Part shown: piece after piece, positions 17,968 through 28,085 of the stretch
How the letters are laid out: every line of letters begins with the position of its first letter
Position numbering within the stretch: position 1 is the stretch's first letter
NCBI GenBank assembly: GCA_016717005.1
Contig: JADJUF010000041.1
Coordinates: 1 to 64,000 of the forward strand
Direction of reading: 5' to 3'
Source: Myxococcales bacterium
Lineage (GTDB): Bacteria; Myxococcota_A; Polyangia; Haliangiales; Haliangiaceae
Length of the DNA: 64,000 nucleotides
Notes under the pieces: generated by a model
The model's input: the letters and a program-made list of their open reading frames with translations, nothing else
Told to the model about the DNA's origin: nothing
Database searches by the model: none
Position numbers and translations under genes: made by a program

Positions 17968-19950
17968 ATGCGCCCGCTCGTGTCCCTAGCCTTGCTCTCG
18001 CTCCTGGCCCTGCCCGCCGCGTGCGGCGACGACGGCGGCTCGCCGACGCCGTTCCCCGTGGCCGACGAGTGCAACCCGCTCGGCGCCGGGCACTGCATGG
18101 TGCCGTGGCCGTCGTCGGTCTACGAGCTCGCGGACGCGGCGTCCGCCACCGGCGTGCGCCTCGACATCCCGGTCGGCGGCCTCCTCACCAACGCCAACGG
18201 CGACAAGGTCGCGCCGGGGCCGTGGAACAAGGCCGACGGCTTCTCGGCCGCGGCCGCGATCGTGACCGCGTTCCCGGGCGGCGTCGACGGCGCCAACCTG
18301 GTCGACCAGCTGCACTTCGGCGACAGCCTCGGCGCCGCCAGCCCGACCGTCCTGCTCGACCTCACCACCGGCGAGCGCGTCGCCCACTTCGCCGAGCTCG
18401 ACGTCACCGCCGCCAGCACCCCCGACAGCCAGGCGCTCTACATCCGCCCGGCCGCGCGCCTCACCGCCGGCCACCGCTACGGCGTCGCGATCCGCAAGAG
18501 CCTCAAGAGCAAGGCCGGCGGCGCGCTGCCGATCTCGCCCGGGTTCCAGGCGCTGCTCGACGGCGCCGACGTCGCGCACCCGCTGTTCGCGCGCGCGCGC
18601 GCCAGCTTCGGCGCGCTCCGCGACGCGCTCGCCACCGCCGGCGTGCCCGCTGACGATCTGGTCCTGGCCTGGGACTTCACGGTCGCGTCCGACGAGTTCG
18701 TCCGGCGCCTGCCGACCTCGGCCCGCGATCAGGTGGTCGAGCACCTCGCGACGACCCGCCAGACCTACCGCATCGACGACGACTCGATGGTCGACGCCAA
18801 CATCCGCCGCCGCATCGACGCGTTCGTGACCGCGCCGCTGTTCCTGACCCAGGGCGGCGCGTTCCAGCCCGGCACGACCCTGGCGCTCGACAGCGCCGGC
18901 CTGCCCGCCTACCAGGGCATGTACGAGATCCCGTTCACCGCGGTCATCCCGACCTGCGCGTACACCGCCGCCGAGCCGGTCGGGATCATGATGTACGGCC
19001 ACGGCCTCAACGGCTCGGGCCAGCAGGCCGCGTCGGGCGCGATCCGCGACACCGCCGCGGCCGCGTGCGTGATCTCGATCGGCACCGACATGCGCGGCAT
19101 GAGCGAGCGCGACATCGGCAACATCGCCCGCGCGCTGTCGGACCTGAACTACGGCGACGAGATCTTCGAGACGTTGGTCCAGGGCATCGCCAACCACGTC
19201 GCGCTCGAGCGCGCGATGGAGACGGTCCTGGCCGAGGAGCTGTTCGTGTGCCGGGCCGAGGACGCCGCCGCCACCGGCTGCACCACCGGCGCCCAGCTCG
19301 CCGACCCGACCAAGCTCTACTACTACGGCCTGTCGCAGGGCCACATCTTCGGGACCACGGTCATCGCCTACACCAAGAAGATCCGCCGCGCCGTGATCGG
19401 CGTCGGCGGCGGCAACTACTCGACGATGCTCGAGCGCTCGACCGACTGGCCGACCTACAAGACCATCCTGTCGGGCACCTACCCCGATCCGTTCGACGTC
19501 GTGCTGGCGATCAGCCTGTTCCAGCAGCGCTGGGACCAGACCGAGACCTCGGGCGTCGCCAACGTCGTGCTGGCCGGCACCGCCACCGGCACCCCGCCCA
19601 AGCAGATCCTCATGCACATGGCGATCGGCGACGACGAGGTCCCCAACCTCGCGACCGAGTGGCAGGCCCGCACGATGGGCGTGCCGGTCCTGGCCCCGGC
19701 CTCGGTCTACACGCCGTACGGCATGACCGCGGCCGACAGCCCGATCGTCGGCGGCAGCGCGCTGGTGATCATGGACGGCGGCGCGCCGGCGGTGCCGCTC
19801 ACCAACGAGCCGGCGCCCGAGACCGGCATGCACAACCTGACCCGGACCCAGGCCGCCAGCCGCCGCCAGATCAAGCACTTCTTCGAGACCGGCGAGATCG
19901 TCAACGAGTGCGCGGGCGCGTGCATGTGCGCCGCGCACCAGTGCGACTGA
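17968..19950 (+). CDS. Large alpha/beta-hydrolase-like lipoprotein
   Basis: A 660-residue protein. A lipoprotein signal ends LALPAACGDDGG. The N-terminal third is beta-rich (DECNPLGAGHCMVPWPSSVY, then TGVRLDIPVGG) and resembles the N-terminal domain of large secreted lipases. The rest carries alpha/beta-hydrolase marks: GIMMYGHGLNGSG (oxyanion HG), YYYGLSQGHIFGT (possible nucleophile Ser in GLSQG), and a candidate acid in AIGDDEVPN. The His could be in GMHNLTRTQ. Four C-terminal Cys (CAGACMCAAHQC) suggest disulfides or a metal. The architecture recurs in myxobacteria; activity is inferred. Confidence 0.8.
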   Translation: MRPLVSLALLSLLALPAACGDDGGSPTPFPVADECNPLGAGHCMVPWPSSVYELADAASATGVRLDIPVGGLLTNANGDKVAPGPWNKADGFSAAAAIVTAFPGGVDGANLVDQLHFGDSLGAASPTVLLDLTTGERVAHFAELDVTAASTPDSQALYIRPAARLTAGHRYGVAIRKSLKSKAGGALPISPGFQALLDGADVAHPLFARARASFGALRDALATAGVPADDLVLAWDFTVASDEFVRRLPTSARDQVVEHLATTRQTYRIDDDSMVDANIRRRIDAFVTAPLFLTQGGAFQPGTTLALDSAGLPAYQGMYEIPFTAVIPTCAYTAAEPVGIMMYGHGLNGSGQQAASGAIRDTAAAACVISIGTDMRGMSERDIGNIARALSDLNYGDEIFETLVQGIANHVALERAMETVLAEELFVCRAEDAAATGCTTGAQLADPTKLYYYGLSQGHIFGTTVIAYTKKIRRAVIGVGGGNYSTMLERSTDWPTYKTILSGTYPDPFDVVLAISLFQQRWDQTETSGVANVVLAGTATGTPPKQILMHMAIGDDEVPNLATEWQARTMGVPVLAPASVYTPYGMTAADSPIVGGSALVIMDGGAPAVPLTNEPAPETGMHNLTRTQAASRRQIKHFFETGEIVNECAGACMCAAHQCD

Positions 19951-20040
19951 ACCGCCGCCGCGCGTCGCCGGGCGGCGGGCCGCGCGCTGTCACCAGCGTG
20001 TAACGCGGCGCCGGCCCGGACCTGGGCGATGATGGCGGCC

Positions 20041-20379
20041 ATGAAGCGCCTCCTGTTCGCCCTGGCTGTGGTCCTGGCCCCGACGATCGCCTGCACGGGC
20101 GACGACACCTCGACGCCGCCGATCGACGCCGCGGGCGACGACGGCGCGACCGACACCGACGGCGCGACCGGCATCGACGCGCCCGGCGCGTGCGTCCTGC
20201 CGACCACGTCGATCGCCTGCACCGACGACACGCCGTGCATGGCCGCGTGCGCGACCTCGGTCTGCTACAACTTCATGCAGGTCGGGATGCGCTGCACGAT
20301 GGCGTGCACGCCGACCGGCAACGAGTGCCCGGCCGGCTGGCAGTGCAACAACATGGGCCGCTGCCGCCCGCCGAACTGA
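20041..20379 (+). CDS. Small Cys-rich lipoprotein
   Basis: A 112-residue protein from the ATG at 20041; an in-frame ATG 12 bases upstream is less likely. The signal ends in PTIACTGDD. An Asp/Gly/Ala/Thr linker is followed by a ~65-residue domain with nine or more Cys (TSIACTDDTPCMAACATSVC, CPAGWQCNNMGRC). The CPxGxxCxxxGxC ending is EGF- or dickkopf-like and common in myxobacterial lipoproteins. Function unknown. Its stop abuts the palindromic repeat that separates it from the convergent kinase operon. Confidence 0.75.
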   Translation: MKRLLFALAVVLAPTIACTGDDTSTPPIDAAGDDGATDTDGATGIDAPGACVLPTTSIACTDDTPCMAACATSVCYNFMQVGMRCTMACTPTGNECPAGWQCNNMGRCRPPN

Positions 20380-20640
20380 GCTTCCAGGGAGGCCTGTCGC
20401 CAGGCCTCCCCTCGTCGGGGGCAAGCCCCGACGAGCCTCCCCTCCGAGACGCGAGACTCCCGGCGCGCAGACCGGTGCTCGACCGAAAAACTGACACGGT
20501 CTGAGCTTCGCCAGGGCGGGGGCAAGCCCCGACGAGCCTCCCCTCCGAGCCCCTCCGAGACGCGAGACGCCCGGCGCGCGGACCGGTGCTCGACCGAAAA
20601 ACTGACAAGGTCTGAGCTTCCAGGGCGGCCTGTCGCTGGG
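20377..20640. repeat. Interspersed palindromic repeat, one full and one partial copy
   Basis: 20377-20471 holds a ~95-bp unit with two hairpins: GGAGGCC...GGCCTCC (20393-20409) and CTCGTCGGGG-GCAAG-CCCCGACGAG (20411-20435). It is followed by CGAGACGCGAGACTCCCGGCGCGC. A second, shortened unit at ~20515-20625 repeats GGGGGCAAGCCCCGACGAG, the CGAGACGCGAGA tail and ACCGGTGCTCGACCGAAAAA. A nearly identical ~95-bp unit lies inverted at 58942-59036. It fills the gap between convergent genes and could also terminate transcription from both sides. Confidence 0.85.
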
Positions 20641-22308
20641 TCACGGCGGCTGGACCCGGACGGTCTTGCCGGCCTCGACCCGGACCTTGGTGCGGAAGAT
20701 CTCGACGCGATCGAGCGGGCGCAGCAGGACGACCGTGTGCTCGCCGACCGCGATCTTCCGCGGCAGCACCGGGGTCTCGCGCCAGCTGTCGCCGTCGACG
20801 ACGACCACCGCCGCGGGGGACCAGGTGCCGACGGCGAGGTAGCCGGTGGCGACCGCGGCGTCGACGGGCACCGCGGCCGCGGGCGCGGCGTCGACCGCGG
20901 GCGGGCGCCCAGCGTCGATCGGCCCGCGGCCCCCGTCGCGGCCGCGGGCGCGCGCGTCGATCGGCGGCGCGGCGTCGAGCGCGCCCGGCACCTCGGCGGC
21001 GTCGGCGAGCGCCAGCCCGGCGTCGAGCCTCTCGGCGGCGTCGACGGCGACCACGGCGGCGTCGGGGGCGACCGCCCCGGCCGCGGCGTGGCCCCGGGTC
21101 GCGAGCCACAGCCCGCCGCCGCTGCCGGCGACGACGATCAGGGCCAGCGCCGCCAGCGCGCGGCGCCGCCGAGGCCGGGCCGGTAGGTCGAGCCCGGCGT
21201 GCGCGTCGGCGTCGGCCCGCGGCGCCGGCCCGGTGACAGCGCCGGTGCCGACCGCGGTCGGGCCGCGATCCGGCGCCGGCCCGGCGGTCGCGTCGCCGTC
21301 CGGGAGCTCGCCGTCGAGCGCGGTCGAGACGCCGCTGGGCCGGCCCGCGACCGCGGCGGTGCGGCCGAGCCCGAGCACGCCGGCGAGCCAGCGGCGGTGG
21401 TGATCGCGCTCGTCGGCCAGCGCCTGCTCGGCCCAGACCTCGAGGCTGTCGCGGTGCGCGGCCGCGGCGATGCGCTCGAGCACCTCGGCCATCGCGGCCG
21501 CGGTCGCCAGCCGCTGCGCGGGATCGCGCGCGAGCCCGGCCAGGATCACGTCGTCGAGGCCGTCGGGCAGCCCCGGCACCAGCCGCGACGGCGCCACGAT
21601 CGGCTGCTCCTCGACCGCCTTCGCGACCGCGTAGATCGAGTCGCCCGTGAACAGGCGGCGCCCGGTCACCAGCTCCCACAGCACCACCGCCGTCGAGAAC
21701 ACGTCCGAGCGTCGATCGATCGGCTGGTTCTTGAGCTGCTCGGGCGACATGTACGGCGGCTTGCCCTTGAGCGTGCCGAACTCGGTGACCGGCGCCTGCC
21801 GCCCGCGCACCAGCGCGATGCCGAAGTCGAGCACCTTGACCCGCGCGTCGTAGCCGAGCATCAGGTTGTCGGGGCTGATGTCGCGGTGGACCACGCCCAG
21901 CAGGTGGCCGTCGATCAGATCGCGCAGCTCGTGGGCGGCGTGCAGCCCGCGGCACGCCGCCGCCACCGCCTGGCACAGCACCGGCGGCGGCGCCTGGCGC
22001 TCGCCGAGCGCGCGGAAGCTCATGCCGGCCACGTACTCCATGACCATGTACGCGGTGCCGCCGTCGGCCTCACCGAAGTCGATGATCTGCGCGATCGCCG
22101 GGTGCGACAGGCGCGCCAGCAGCCGGGCCTCGTCGAGGAACATCGCCCGCGCCAGCGGCGTCGTCGCCAGCTCGGCCCGCACCGTCTTGATCGCGCACAG
22201 CTGCTCGAACCCGGCCGGCCCGCGACGCCGCGCGAGGAGCACGTCGCCCATCCCTCCCGACTTGAGCGCGTGCAGGATCTCGTAGTCGCCGAGGCGCGTG
22301 CCGATCAT
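20641..22308 (-). CDS. Transmembrane Ser/Thr protein kinase (Hanks type)
   Basis: A 555-residue protein. Residues ~9-275 are the kinase domain: Gly-rich loop SGGMGDV (17-23), ATP-binding Lys41 in AIKTV, catalytic loop HRDISPDN (141-148), DFG (161-163), and the activation segment ending PPYMSPEQ. An Ala/Asp-rich linker follows. One membrane helix (ALAALALIVVAGSGGGLWLA, ~400) places a ~140-residue C-terminal part outside: an Asp-Ala-rich stalk, then a PEGA-like beta domain (LAVGTWSPAAVVVVDGDSWR). It lies 17 bp after the FHA-sigma54 activator gene, clearly an operon. Kinase phosphorylation of an FHA activator is an established myxobacterial theme; the pairing here is inference. Confidence 0.93.
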   Translation of the reverse strand: MIGTRLGDYEILHALKSGGMGDVLLARRRGPAGFEQLCAIKTVRAELATTPLARAMFLDEARLLARLSHPAIAQIIDFGEADGGTAYMVMEYVAGMSFRALGERQAPPPVLCQAVAAACRGLHAAHELRDLIDGHLLGVVHRDISPDNLMLGYDARVKVLDFGIALVRGRQAPVTEFGTLKGKPPYMSPEQLKNQPIDRRSDVFSTAVVLWELVTGRRLFTGDSIYAVAKAVEEQPIVAPSRLVPGLPDGLDDVILAGLARDPAQRLATAAAMAEVLERIAAAAHRDSLEVWAEQALADERDHHRRWLAGVLGLGRTAAVAGRPSGVSTALDGELPDGDATAGPAPDRGPTAVGTGAVTGPAPRADADAHAGLDLPARPRRRRALAALALIVVAGSGGGLWLATRGHAAAGAVAPDAAVVAVDAAERLDAGLALADAAEVPGALDAAPPIDARARGRDGGRGPIDAGRPPAVDAAPAAAVPVDAAVATGYLAVGTWSPAAVVVVDGDSWRETPVLPRKIAVGEHTVVLLRPLDRVEIFRTKVRVEAGKTVRVQPP

Positions 22309-22325
22309 CGCCTACCCGCGCGCGC

Positions 22326-23675
<1,350 letters not shown>

Positions 23676-23748
23676 GAGCGGCAGGATAACCGATCCGCGG
23701 CGGCCGCGTCCGACCGTGTGCCGCCGCGCACGGTGGTACCGTCGAGGG

Positions 23749-25614
23749 ATGGGCCGCCGTGTGGTGATGCTGGTCATCGGGCTGCTGATCGCGGCCGCGG
23801 GCGCGTGCAGCGATCCGACGCTGACGATCACGGTCGACTTCGCGGGCGACACCGCGCTGCGCGACGCCACGACCCGGATGCGCTTGACCGTCGAGGAGCT
23901 CACCAGCACCGAGTGCGACGCGATCGAGTACGGCCAGGTCAGCGCCGAGGCCCTCGACCTCGGCGAGCGCACCAGCGTCGCGTTCAGGCCGGATCCCGGT
24001 GGCACGACCCGGATCGCCCTGAGCGACGTGCCCCGGCTCGGCCCCAAGCTGTTCGTGCTGTCCGGCTACGACGCCCTCGGCCAGCGCATCGTCGGCGGCT
24101 GCGAGCAGATCGGCGACATCGACGACGACCTCGAGCTCGCGATCCCCGCCGAGCCGGCGGTGGCGGCGCGGGTCATCCCCGGCCCGGGACAGGTGCCGAG
24201 CCTGATCCTGCCGCGGCTCGCCGGCGACCCCGCGCCCGCGACCCTGGCGATCGCGACCCGGACGGTCCGCCGGCCCCACCCGGCGCCGGCCGGTCACGCG
24301 GTGCGGATCTACCTCCGCAGCGCGGCCGGCGAGCGCTTGCTCGGCGAGGCGCTCGGCGACGCCGAGGGCGTGATCGAGTTCCAGCTCCCATCGGAGCTGA
24401 CCGAGGTCCGGACCGGCCCGACGACGTCCGCGCCGGTGGTCGGCCCCACCGAACTCGTCATCCGGGCGCCGTGGGCCGAACGCGCCGAGCGGGTCCCAGC
24501 GTTCGTGCCGGTCAAGCCGCTCGGCGTGGTCGGGCTGGGCACGCCGACGGAGCTCAACCAGGCCGCTCCGTCCTGGGCCTTCGTGTCGGGGGGCTCGACC
24601 GCCAACGACTTCCGGGCCGCGGCGATCCGCCAGCTCGGCGCTGCCCGCGCGATCGTCGTGGCGACCGAGGTCGGCGACGCCGTCGTGGCCGCGGGGACGA
24701 TCTCGTCGGCCGTGGTCGACAAGGCCCGCGCGCTGGTCGGGTTCGATGGCGCCGAGCGGGACATCGTGACCCGGCTCGATGATGGCTGGTACACCATCGG
24801 GGCCAGCGGCAGCGCGCTCGTGCTGGACGTGCCGTTCTCCACGACCACCGCCGACGAGCTGCACGCGGTGCCGGTCTGCCAGGGTCCGGGCGTCCACGCG
24901 GGCCTGCTGGTCCGTAGCGGCGCGGGGCCGTGGGAGGCGTACGCAGGGCTCGAGGCGACCCAGGCGACAGGACCGCTCGCCACCTTGGCGGCGCAGCTTA
25001 CGGCGTTCACCGACGCCCGCCCCGGCGCGGTGCTCGAGAACCTGCTCTGCATCACGATCGGGGGCGCGGTCGCGACCGTCGCGGTGATGGCCGCGCCGGG
25101 GCCGGCGCGCCTCGAGCGCTACGCCGTCGCCGCGGGCGCGCCGGCGATGCCGCTGCCGTTCGTCGGCGCGATCACCGCGATGAAGGCGGACGGTGGCGAC
25201 CTCCGCCCGGTCGGCCCGATCGAGACCGGCACCGGCATCCGCGTCGTGTCGTACAAGGTGATCGTGCCGGTGTCGATGCAGCCGCAGCTCATCCCCGACG
25301 GCGCGATCGACTACCCGCTGCCGGGGGTGCCGAGCGACCTGCTGGTGGACGACGCCAACGGCGACCTCCTGCCAGATGTCCTCGCGCTGACGATCTACCA
25401 GGGACGCCTGGCGCTGTCGGTGACCCTCGGCGCCGCGGTGGCCGGGACCGAGCTCACCAGCCTCGTCCCCAGCGACGGCGATCCTGGATCGGCCCAGCTC
25501 CGGCGCGCGCTCCTGCGCGAGAACCGAGACCTCCAGCTCATCACCGCCGGCAAGAGCGGGCTCGCCGCCTACGACATGGCCACCCCCGCGACCGCGCAGC
25601 TCGAGCCCCCATGA
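23749..25614 (+). CDS. Large lipoprotein of unknown function
   Basis: A 621-residue protein. The ATG at 23749 opens a signal ending IAAAGACSDP (lipobox Cys). The body is beta-rich with no recognised motif: VDFAGDTALRDATTRMRLTV near the start looks immunoglobulin-like, the middle has long strands (GHAVRIYLRSAAGERLLG), and the C-terminal third contains VDDANGDLLPDVLALTIYQG, an FG-GAP-like block. It is divergent from the FHA-sigma54/kinase operon (~73 bp) and its stop overlaps the next lipoprotein start (ATGA). Regulation by the divergent activator is possible. Confidence 0.78.
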   Translation: MGRRVVMLVIGLLIAAAGACSDPTLTITVDFAGDTALRDATTRMRLTVEELTSTECDAIEYGQVSAEALDLGERTSVAFRPDPGGTTRIALSDVPRLGPKLFVLSGYDALGQRIVGGCEQIGDIDDDLELAIPAEPAVAARVIPGPGQVPSLILPRLAGDPAPATLAIATRTVRRPHPAPAGHAVRIYLRSAAGERLLGEALGDAEGVIEFQLPSELTEVRTGPTTSAPVVGPTELVIRAPWAERAERVPAFVPVKPLGVVGLGTPTELNQAAPSWAFVSGGSTANDFRAAAIRQLGAARAIVVATEVGDAVVAAGTISSAVVDKARALVGFDGAERDIVTRLDDGWYTIGASGSALVLDVPFSTTTADELHAVPVCQGPGVHAGLLVRSGAGPWEAYAGLEATQATGPLATLAAQLTAFTDARPGAVLENLLCITIGGAVATVAVMAAPGPARLERYAVAAGAPAMPLPFVGAITAMKADGGDLRPVGPIETGTGIRVVSYKVIVPVSMQPQLIPDGAIDYPLPGVPSDLLVDDANGDLLPDVLALTIYQGRLALSVTLGAAVAGTELTSLVPSDGDPGSAQLRRALLRENRDLQLITAGKSGLAAYDMATPATAQLEPP

Positions 25615-26048
25615 CCCGCACCTGGATCCTCGCGCTCTGCTTCGCGGGTGCCTGCGGAGGTTCCGCGCCCGCGCCAGCGGCGCCCTCGAGCACGCCGCCC
25701 GAGGCCGAGGCCGAGCCCGCGCCCGCGGTCGACCCGCAGGTCGCGGCCGAGGTCGCCGACGCGTTCGTCGAGGTCCTGGCGACGATGGCCCAGATCACCA
25801 CCGGGCCGTCCTGCCCCGCGATGGGCGAGGAGCTCCGCGGACTGTTCGACCGCAGCGCGGAGCTGTTCGATCACGCCCGGGCGCTGGCGCGCGATCCCGA
25901 GGCGTCGAAGCTGCTGGTCGCGGCCATGGAGGCCCGCGCGGCCGAGGTCGCGCCGCTGATCGAGGCGATGGGGCCGGGGCTCGTGCGATGTCGGGAGGAT
26001 GCGACGGTGCAGGACGCGATGGCGCGGATGCCGACCTTGAACTTGTAA
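25611..26048 (+). CDS. Small lipoprotein, divergent member of the local family
   Basis: A 145-residue protein whose ATG overlaps the previous stop (ATGA). The signal ends ALCFAGACGGS; a Pro/Ala/Glu linker follows. The helical C-terminal domain (ADAFVEVLATMAQI, SCPAMGEELRGLFDRSAELF, then RCREDATVQDAMARM) has the same order of elements as the four lipoproteins downstream: a first helix, a conserved Cys followed by helix 2, then a late Cys before a terminal helix. It is the most distant member. The two Cys probably form a disulfide. Function unknown. Confidence 0.75.
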   Translation: MTRTWILALCFAGACGGSAPAPAAPSSTPPEAEAEPAPAVDPQVAAEVADAFVEVLATMAQITTGPSCPAMGEELRGLFDRSAELFDHARALARDPEASKLLVAAMEARAAEVAPLIEAMGPGLVRCREDATVQDAMARMPTLNL

Positions 26049-26095
26049 CGGTTCCTGTAAGCACGCGATGACATTGTTCTTGTTGCTGTCGTCGT

Positions 26096-26114
26096 GGGTC
26101 TATGGGATAGACCC
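26096..26114. promoter_or_regulatory. Hairpin upstream of lipoprotein gene
   Basis: GGGTCTAT and ATAGACCC form a perfect 8-bp stem with a GGG loop. It lies 44 bp before the lipoprotein start and just before an unusual A-run (GAAAAAAC). The surrounding 26049-26157 sequence is locally AT-rich (TTGTTCTTGTTG at 26075-26086), as expected of a promoter region. Either a transcribed 5' UTR structure or an operator is possible; I cannot choose. Confidence 0.4.
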
Positions 26115-26157
26115 GCCACGAAAAAACGCGCGTGTCGCGCGGAAGGACCAAAGATCA

Positions 26158-26733
26158 ATGAAGCGCCTCTCTGTCATCGCCCTGCTCGCCGCTGCCATCG
26201 CCTTCACGGGCTGCAAGAAGAAGGATGAGGGCAACAAGCCCGCGACCACCGAGGCCAAGCCGGCCGCGGGCACCGCGGCGCCGGCTGGCGGCACGGCGGC
26301 TCCGGCCGCGGGCACCGCGACTCCGGCCGCGGGCACCGCGGCGCCGGCTGGCGACACGACCGGCACCCCGCCGGCCGACACGACCGGCACGGCGCCGACC
26401 GGCGCGGGTCCGTCGGACGCCGAGTTCGAGAAGATGATGGGCAACGCCCTGGCGATGTTCGGCGCGATGGGCAAGGCTGTCGACGCCGCGGGCGACGACT
26501 GCGGCAAGCTCGCCGACGGCATCCAGAAGGTGATGGACGACAACAAGGACTTCATCGAGACCGCGAAGAAGTACAAGGACAACCCCGACATGGACAAGAA
26601 GGCCGAGGAGTGGATGAAGGGGCACATGTCCGAGGTGATGGAGCCGATGATGAAGGTCGGCGCCGCCGGCCAGAAGTGCTCGTCGGACGCGAAGTTCGCC
26701 GAGGTCATGAAGAAGTTCGAGGAGCTCAACTGA
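26158..26733 (+). CDS. Lipoprotein, local tandem family (long linker member)
   Basis: A 191-residue protein, ATG at 26158 with GGAAGGA upstream. The signal ends AFTGCKKKDE (lipobox Cys). Residues ~30-85 are a low-complexity linker of imperfect GTAAPAGGTAAPAA repeats. The last ~100 residues are a compact helical domain: SDAEFEKMMGNALAMFGAMG, DDCGKLADGIQKVMDDNKDF, KYKDNPDMDKKAEEWMK, MSEVMEPMMKVGAAGQKC. The two Cys (DDC, QKC) are kept in all close family members. No known domain is recognised. The gene is followed by a strong hairpin. Confidence 0.85.
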   Translation: MKRLSVIALLAAAIAFTGCKKKDEGNKPATTEAKPAAGTAAPAGGTAAPAAGTATPAAGTAAPAGDTTGTPPADTTGTAPTGAGPSDAEFEKMMGNALAMFGAMGKAVDAAGDDCGKLADGIQKVMDDNKDFIETAKKYKDNPDMDKKAEEWMKGHMSEVMEPMMKVGAAGQKCSSDAKFAEVMKKFEELN

Positions 26734-26739
26734 GCTCCT

Positions 26740-26761
26740 GAGGGTTCGTCGCCGAACCCTC
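26740..26761 (+). terminator. Intrinsic-type hairpin after lipoprotein gene
   Basis: GAGGGTTCG (26740-26748) pairs perfectly with CGAACCCTC (26753-26761) across a 4-base loop, 7 bp after the stop codon. No T-run follows. Position and stem strength support a terminator for the gene ending at 26733. Confidence 0.6.
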
Positions 26762-26938
26762 CCTGGCATTCGCCAGCCCCACCCCAACGGGTGGCGGAGC
26801 GCAGCGCCCCGGTGATGAGCCGGGGCGTCGTGCGTTTCGGCCCGATGAACGGATCCACCGCCGCCGGTGGCGGCCGCCCCGGCAACTTCGGGCCGAGGGC
26901 GCGTCGATTTCCGGCCGAGGTCGTGGGATGACTTTCGG

Positions 26939-27439
26939 ATGAAGCTCGTCGCGGTGGTCGTGGTCCTCGCCTGCGCGTGTGGTGGCTCGGCCAAGAAGAC
27001 GGCGCCGCCGTCGGCCGACCAGCCGGTCGTCGAGGCCGAGCCGGCACCGGTGGCCGATCCGCCCGCCGTCGAGCCCGAGCCAGCGGTGCCCGCGGCGCCG
27101 CCGGTCGAGCCGACGACCGAGGACGACGCCTTCGAGGCGATGATGCGTCAGGCGCTGACGATGTTCCGGGGCATGGGTGCCGCGGTGGACGCGTCGGGCG
27201 ACGACTGCGACAAGCTCGCCGACAACATCCAGCGGGTGATGGACGACAACCGGGACTTCCTGGCCCAGGCCAAGCTGTACAAGGACGACAAGGCGATGGA
27301 CCAGCGCGCCGAGGCCTGGATGAAGGAGCACATGAGCGAGGTGATGGAGCCGATCATGAAGGTCGGCAGCGCCGCCCAGCGCTGCGCGTCGAACGCGAAG
27401 TTCGTGGCGGTCATGAAGCGGCTCGACGAGCTCGACTGA
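26939..27439 (+). CDS. Lipoprotein, local tandem family
   Basis: A 166-residue protein from the ATG at 26939 (MKLVAVVVVLACACGGSAKK). After a Pro/Glu/Ala linker the family domain is present: DAFEAMMRQALTMFRGMG, DDCDKLADNIQRVMDDNRDF, KLYKDDKAMDQRAEAWMK, MSEVMEPIMKVGSAAQRC. It is most similar to the next gene, including the signal peptide and ~40 bp upstream of the start, so the two arose by recent tandem duplication. Function unknown. Confidence 0.85.
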   Translation: MKLVAVVVVLACACGGSAKKTAPPSADQPVVEAEPAPVADPPAVEPEPAVPAAPPVEPTTEDDAFEAMMRQALTMFRGMGAAVDASGDDCDKLADNIQRVMDDNRDFLAQAKLYKDDKAMDQRAEAWMKEHMSEVMEPIMKVGSAAQRCASNAKFVAVMKRLDELD

Positions 27440-27557
27440 TCGAGCGGGGCGCGCCGACCGCCGGCGGCGCCGGCGCCCTCGGTGGCCGCCGACCCGGGCC
27501 CGCCGGAGCCGCGCCGGCCGCGTCGATTTCGGGCCGAGGTCGTGGGATGATTTTTGG

Positions 27558-28025
27558 ATGAAGCTTGTCGCTGTTGTCGCGGTCCTCGCGTGCGCGTGTG
27601 GTGGCTCGGCCAAGCAGACGGCGGCGCCGCCGGCCAACGCCCCGATCGAGACCGCCGAGCCCGCGCCCCCGCCCGAGGAGACGCCGGTCGCGCCCGCCGA
27701 GCTCACCGACGCGGAGTTCGAGACGATGATGACCCAGGCGCTCGCGATGTTCGGCGCCATGGGCAGCGCGGCCGACGCCGCCGGCGGCGACTGCGGCAAG
27801 CTCGCCGACGGCATCGATCGGGTCATGAACGACAACCAGCCGTTCATCCAGAGCATGAAGAAGTACAAGGGCGACGAGGCGATGGACAAGCGCGCCGAGG
27901 CCTGGATGAAGGATCACATGGACGAGGTCATGGAGCCGATGATGAAGGTCGGCGCCGCCGGCCAGAACTGCGCCGACGATCCGAAGTTCCAGGCGACGAT
28001 GCAACAATTCGAGGACCTCGAGTAG
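27558..28025 (+). CDS. Lipoprotein, local tandem family
   Basis: A 155-residue protein from the ATG at 27558 (MKLVAVVAVLACACGGSAKQ). The linker is Pro/Ala/Glu-rich. The domain reads TDAEFETMMTQALAMFGAMG, GDCGKLADGIDRVMNDNQPF, KYKGDEAMDKRAEAWMKDHM, then EPMMKVGAAGQNC. It is the duplicate of the preceding gene: the 5' flanks share GTCGATTTC, then GGCCGAGGTCGTGGGATGA, and TTTnGGATGAAG. The two conserved Cys fit a periplasmic disulfide. Confidence 0.85.
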   Translation: MKLVAVVAVLACACGGSAKQTAAPPANAPIETAEPAPPPEETPVAPAELTDAEFETMMTQALAMFGAMGSAADAAGGDCGKLADGIDRVMNDNQPFIQSMKKYKGDEAMDKRAEAWMKDHMDEVMEPMMKVGAAGQNCADDPKFQATMQQFEDLE

Positions 28026-28085
28026 CCCCGGCGAAACCGCGGCGGCCCGGTGGCAGCGGTCCAGCCCGCGTGCCATCGTCGGCCC

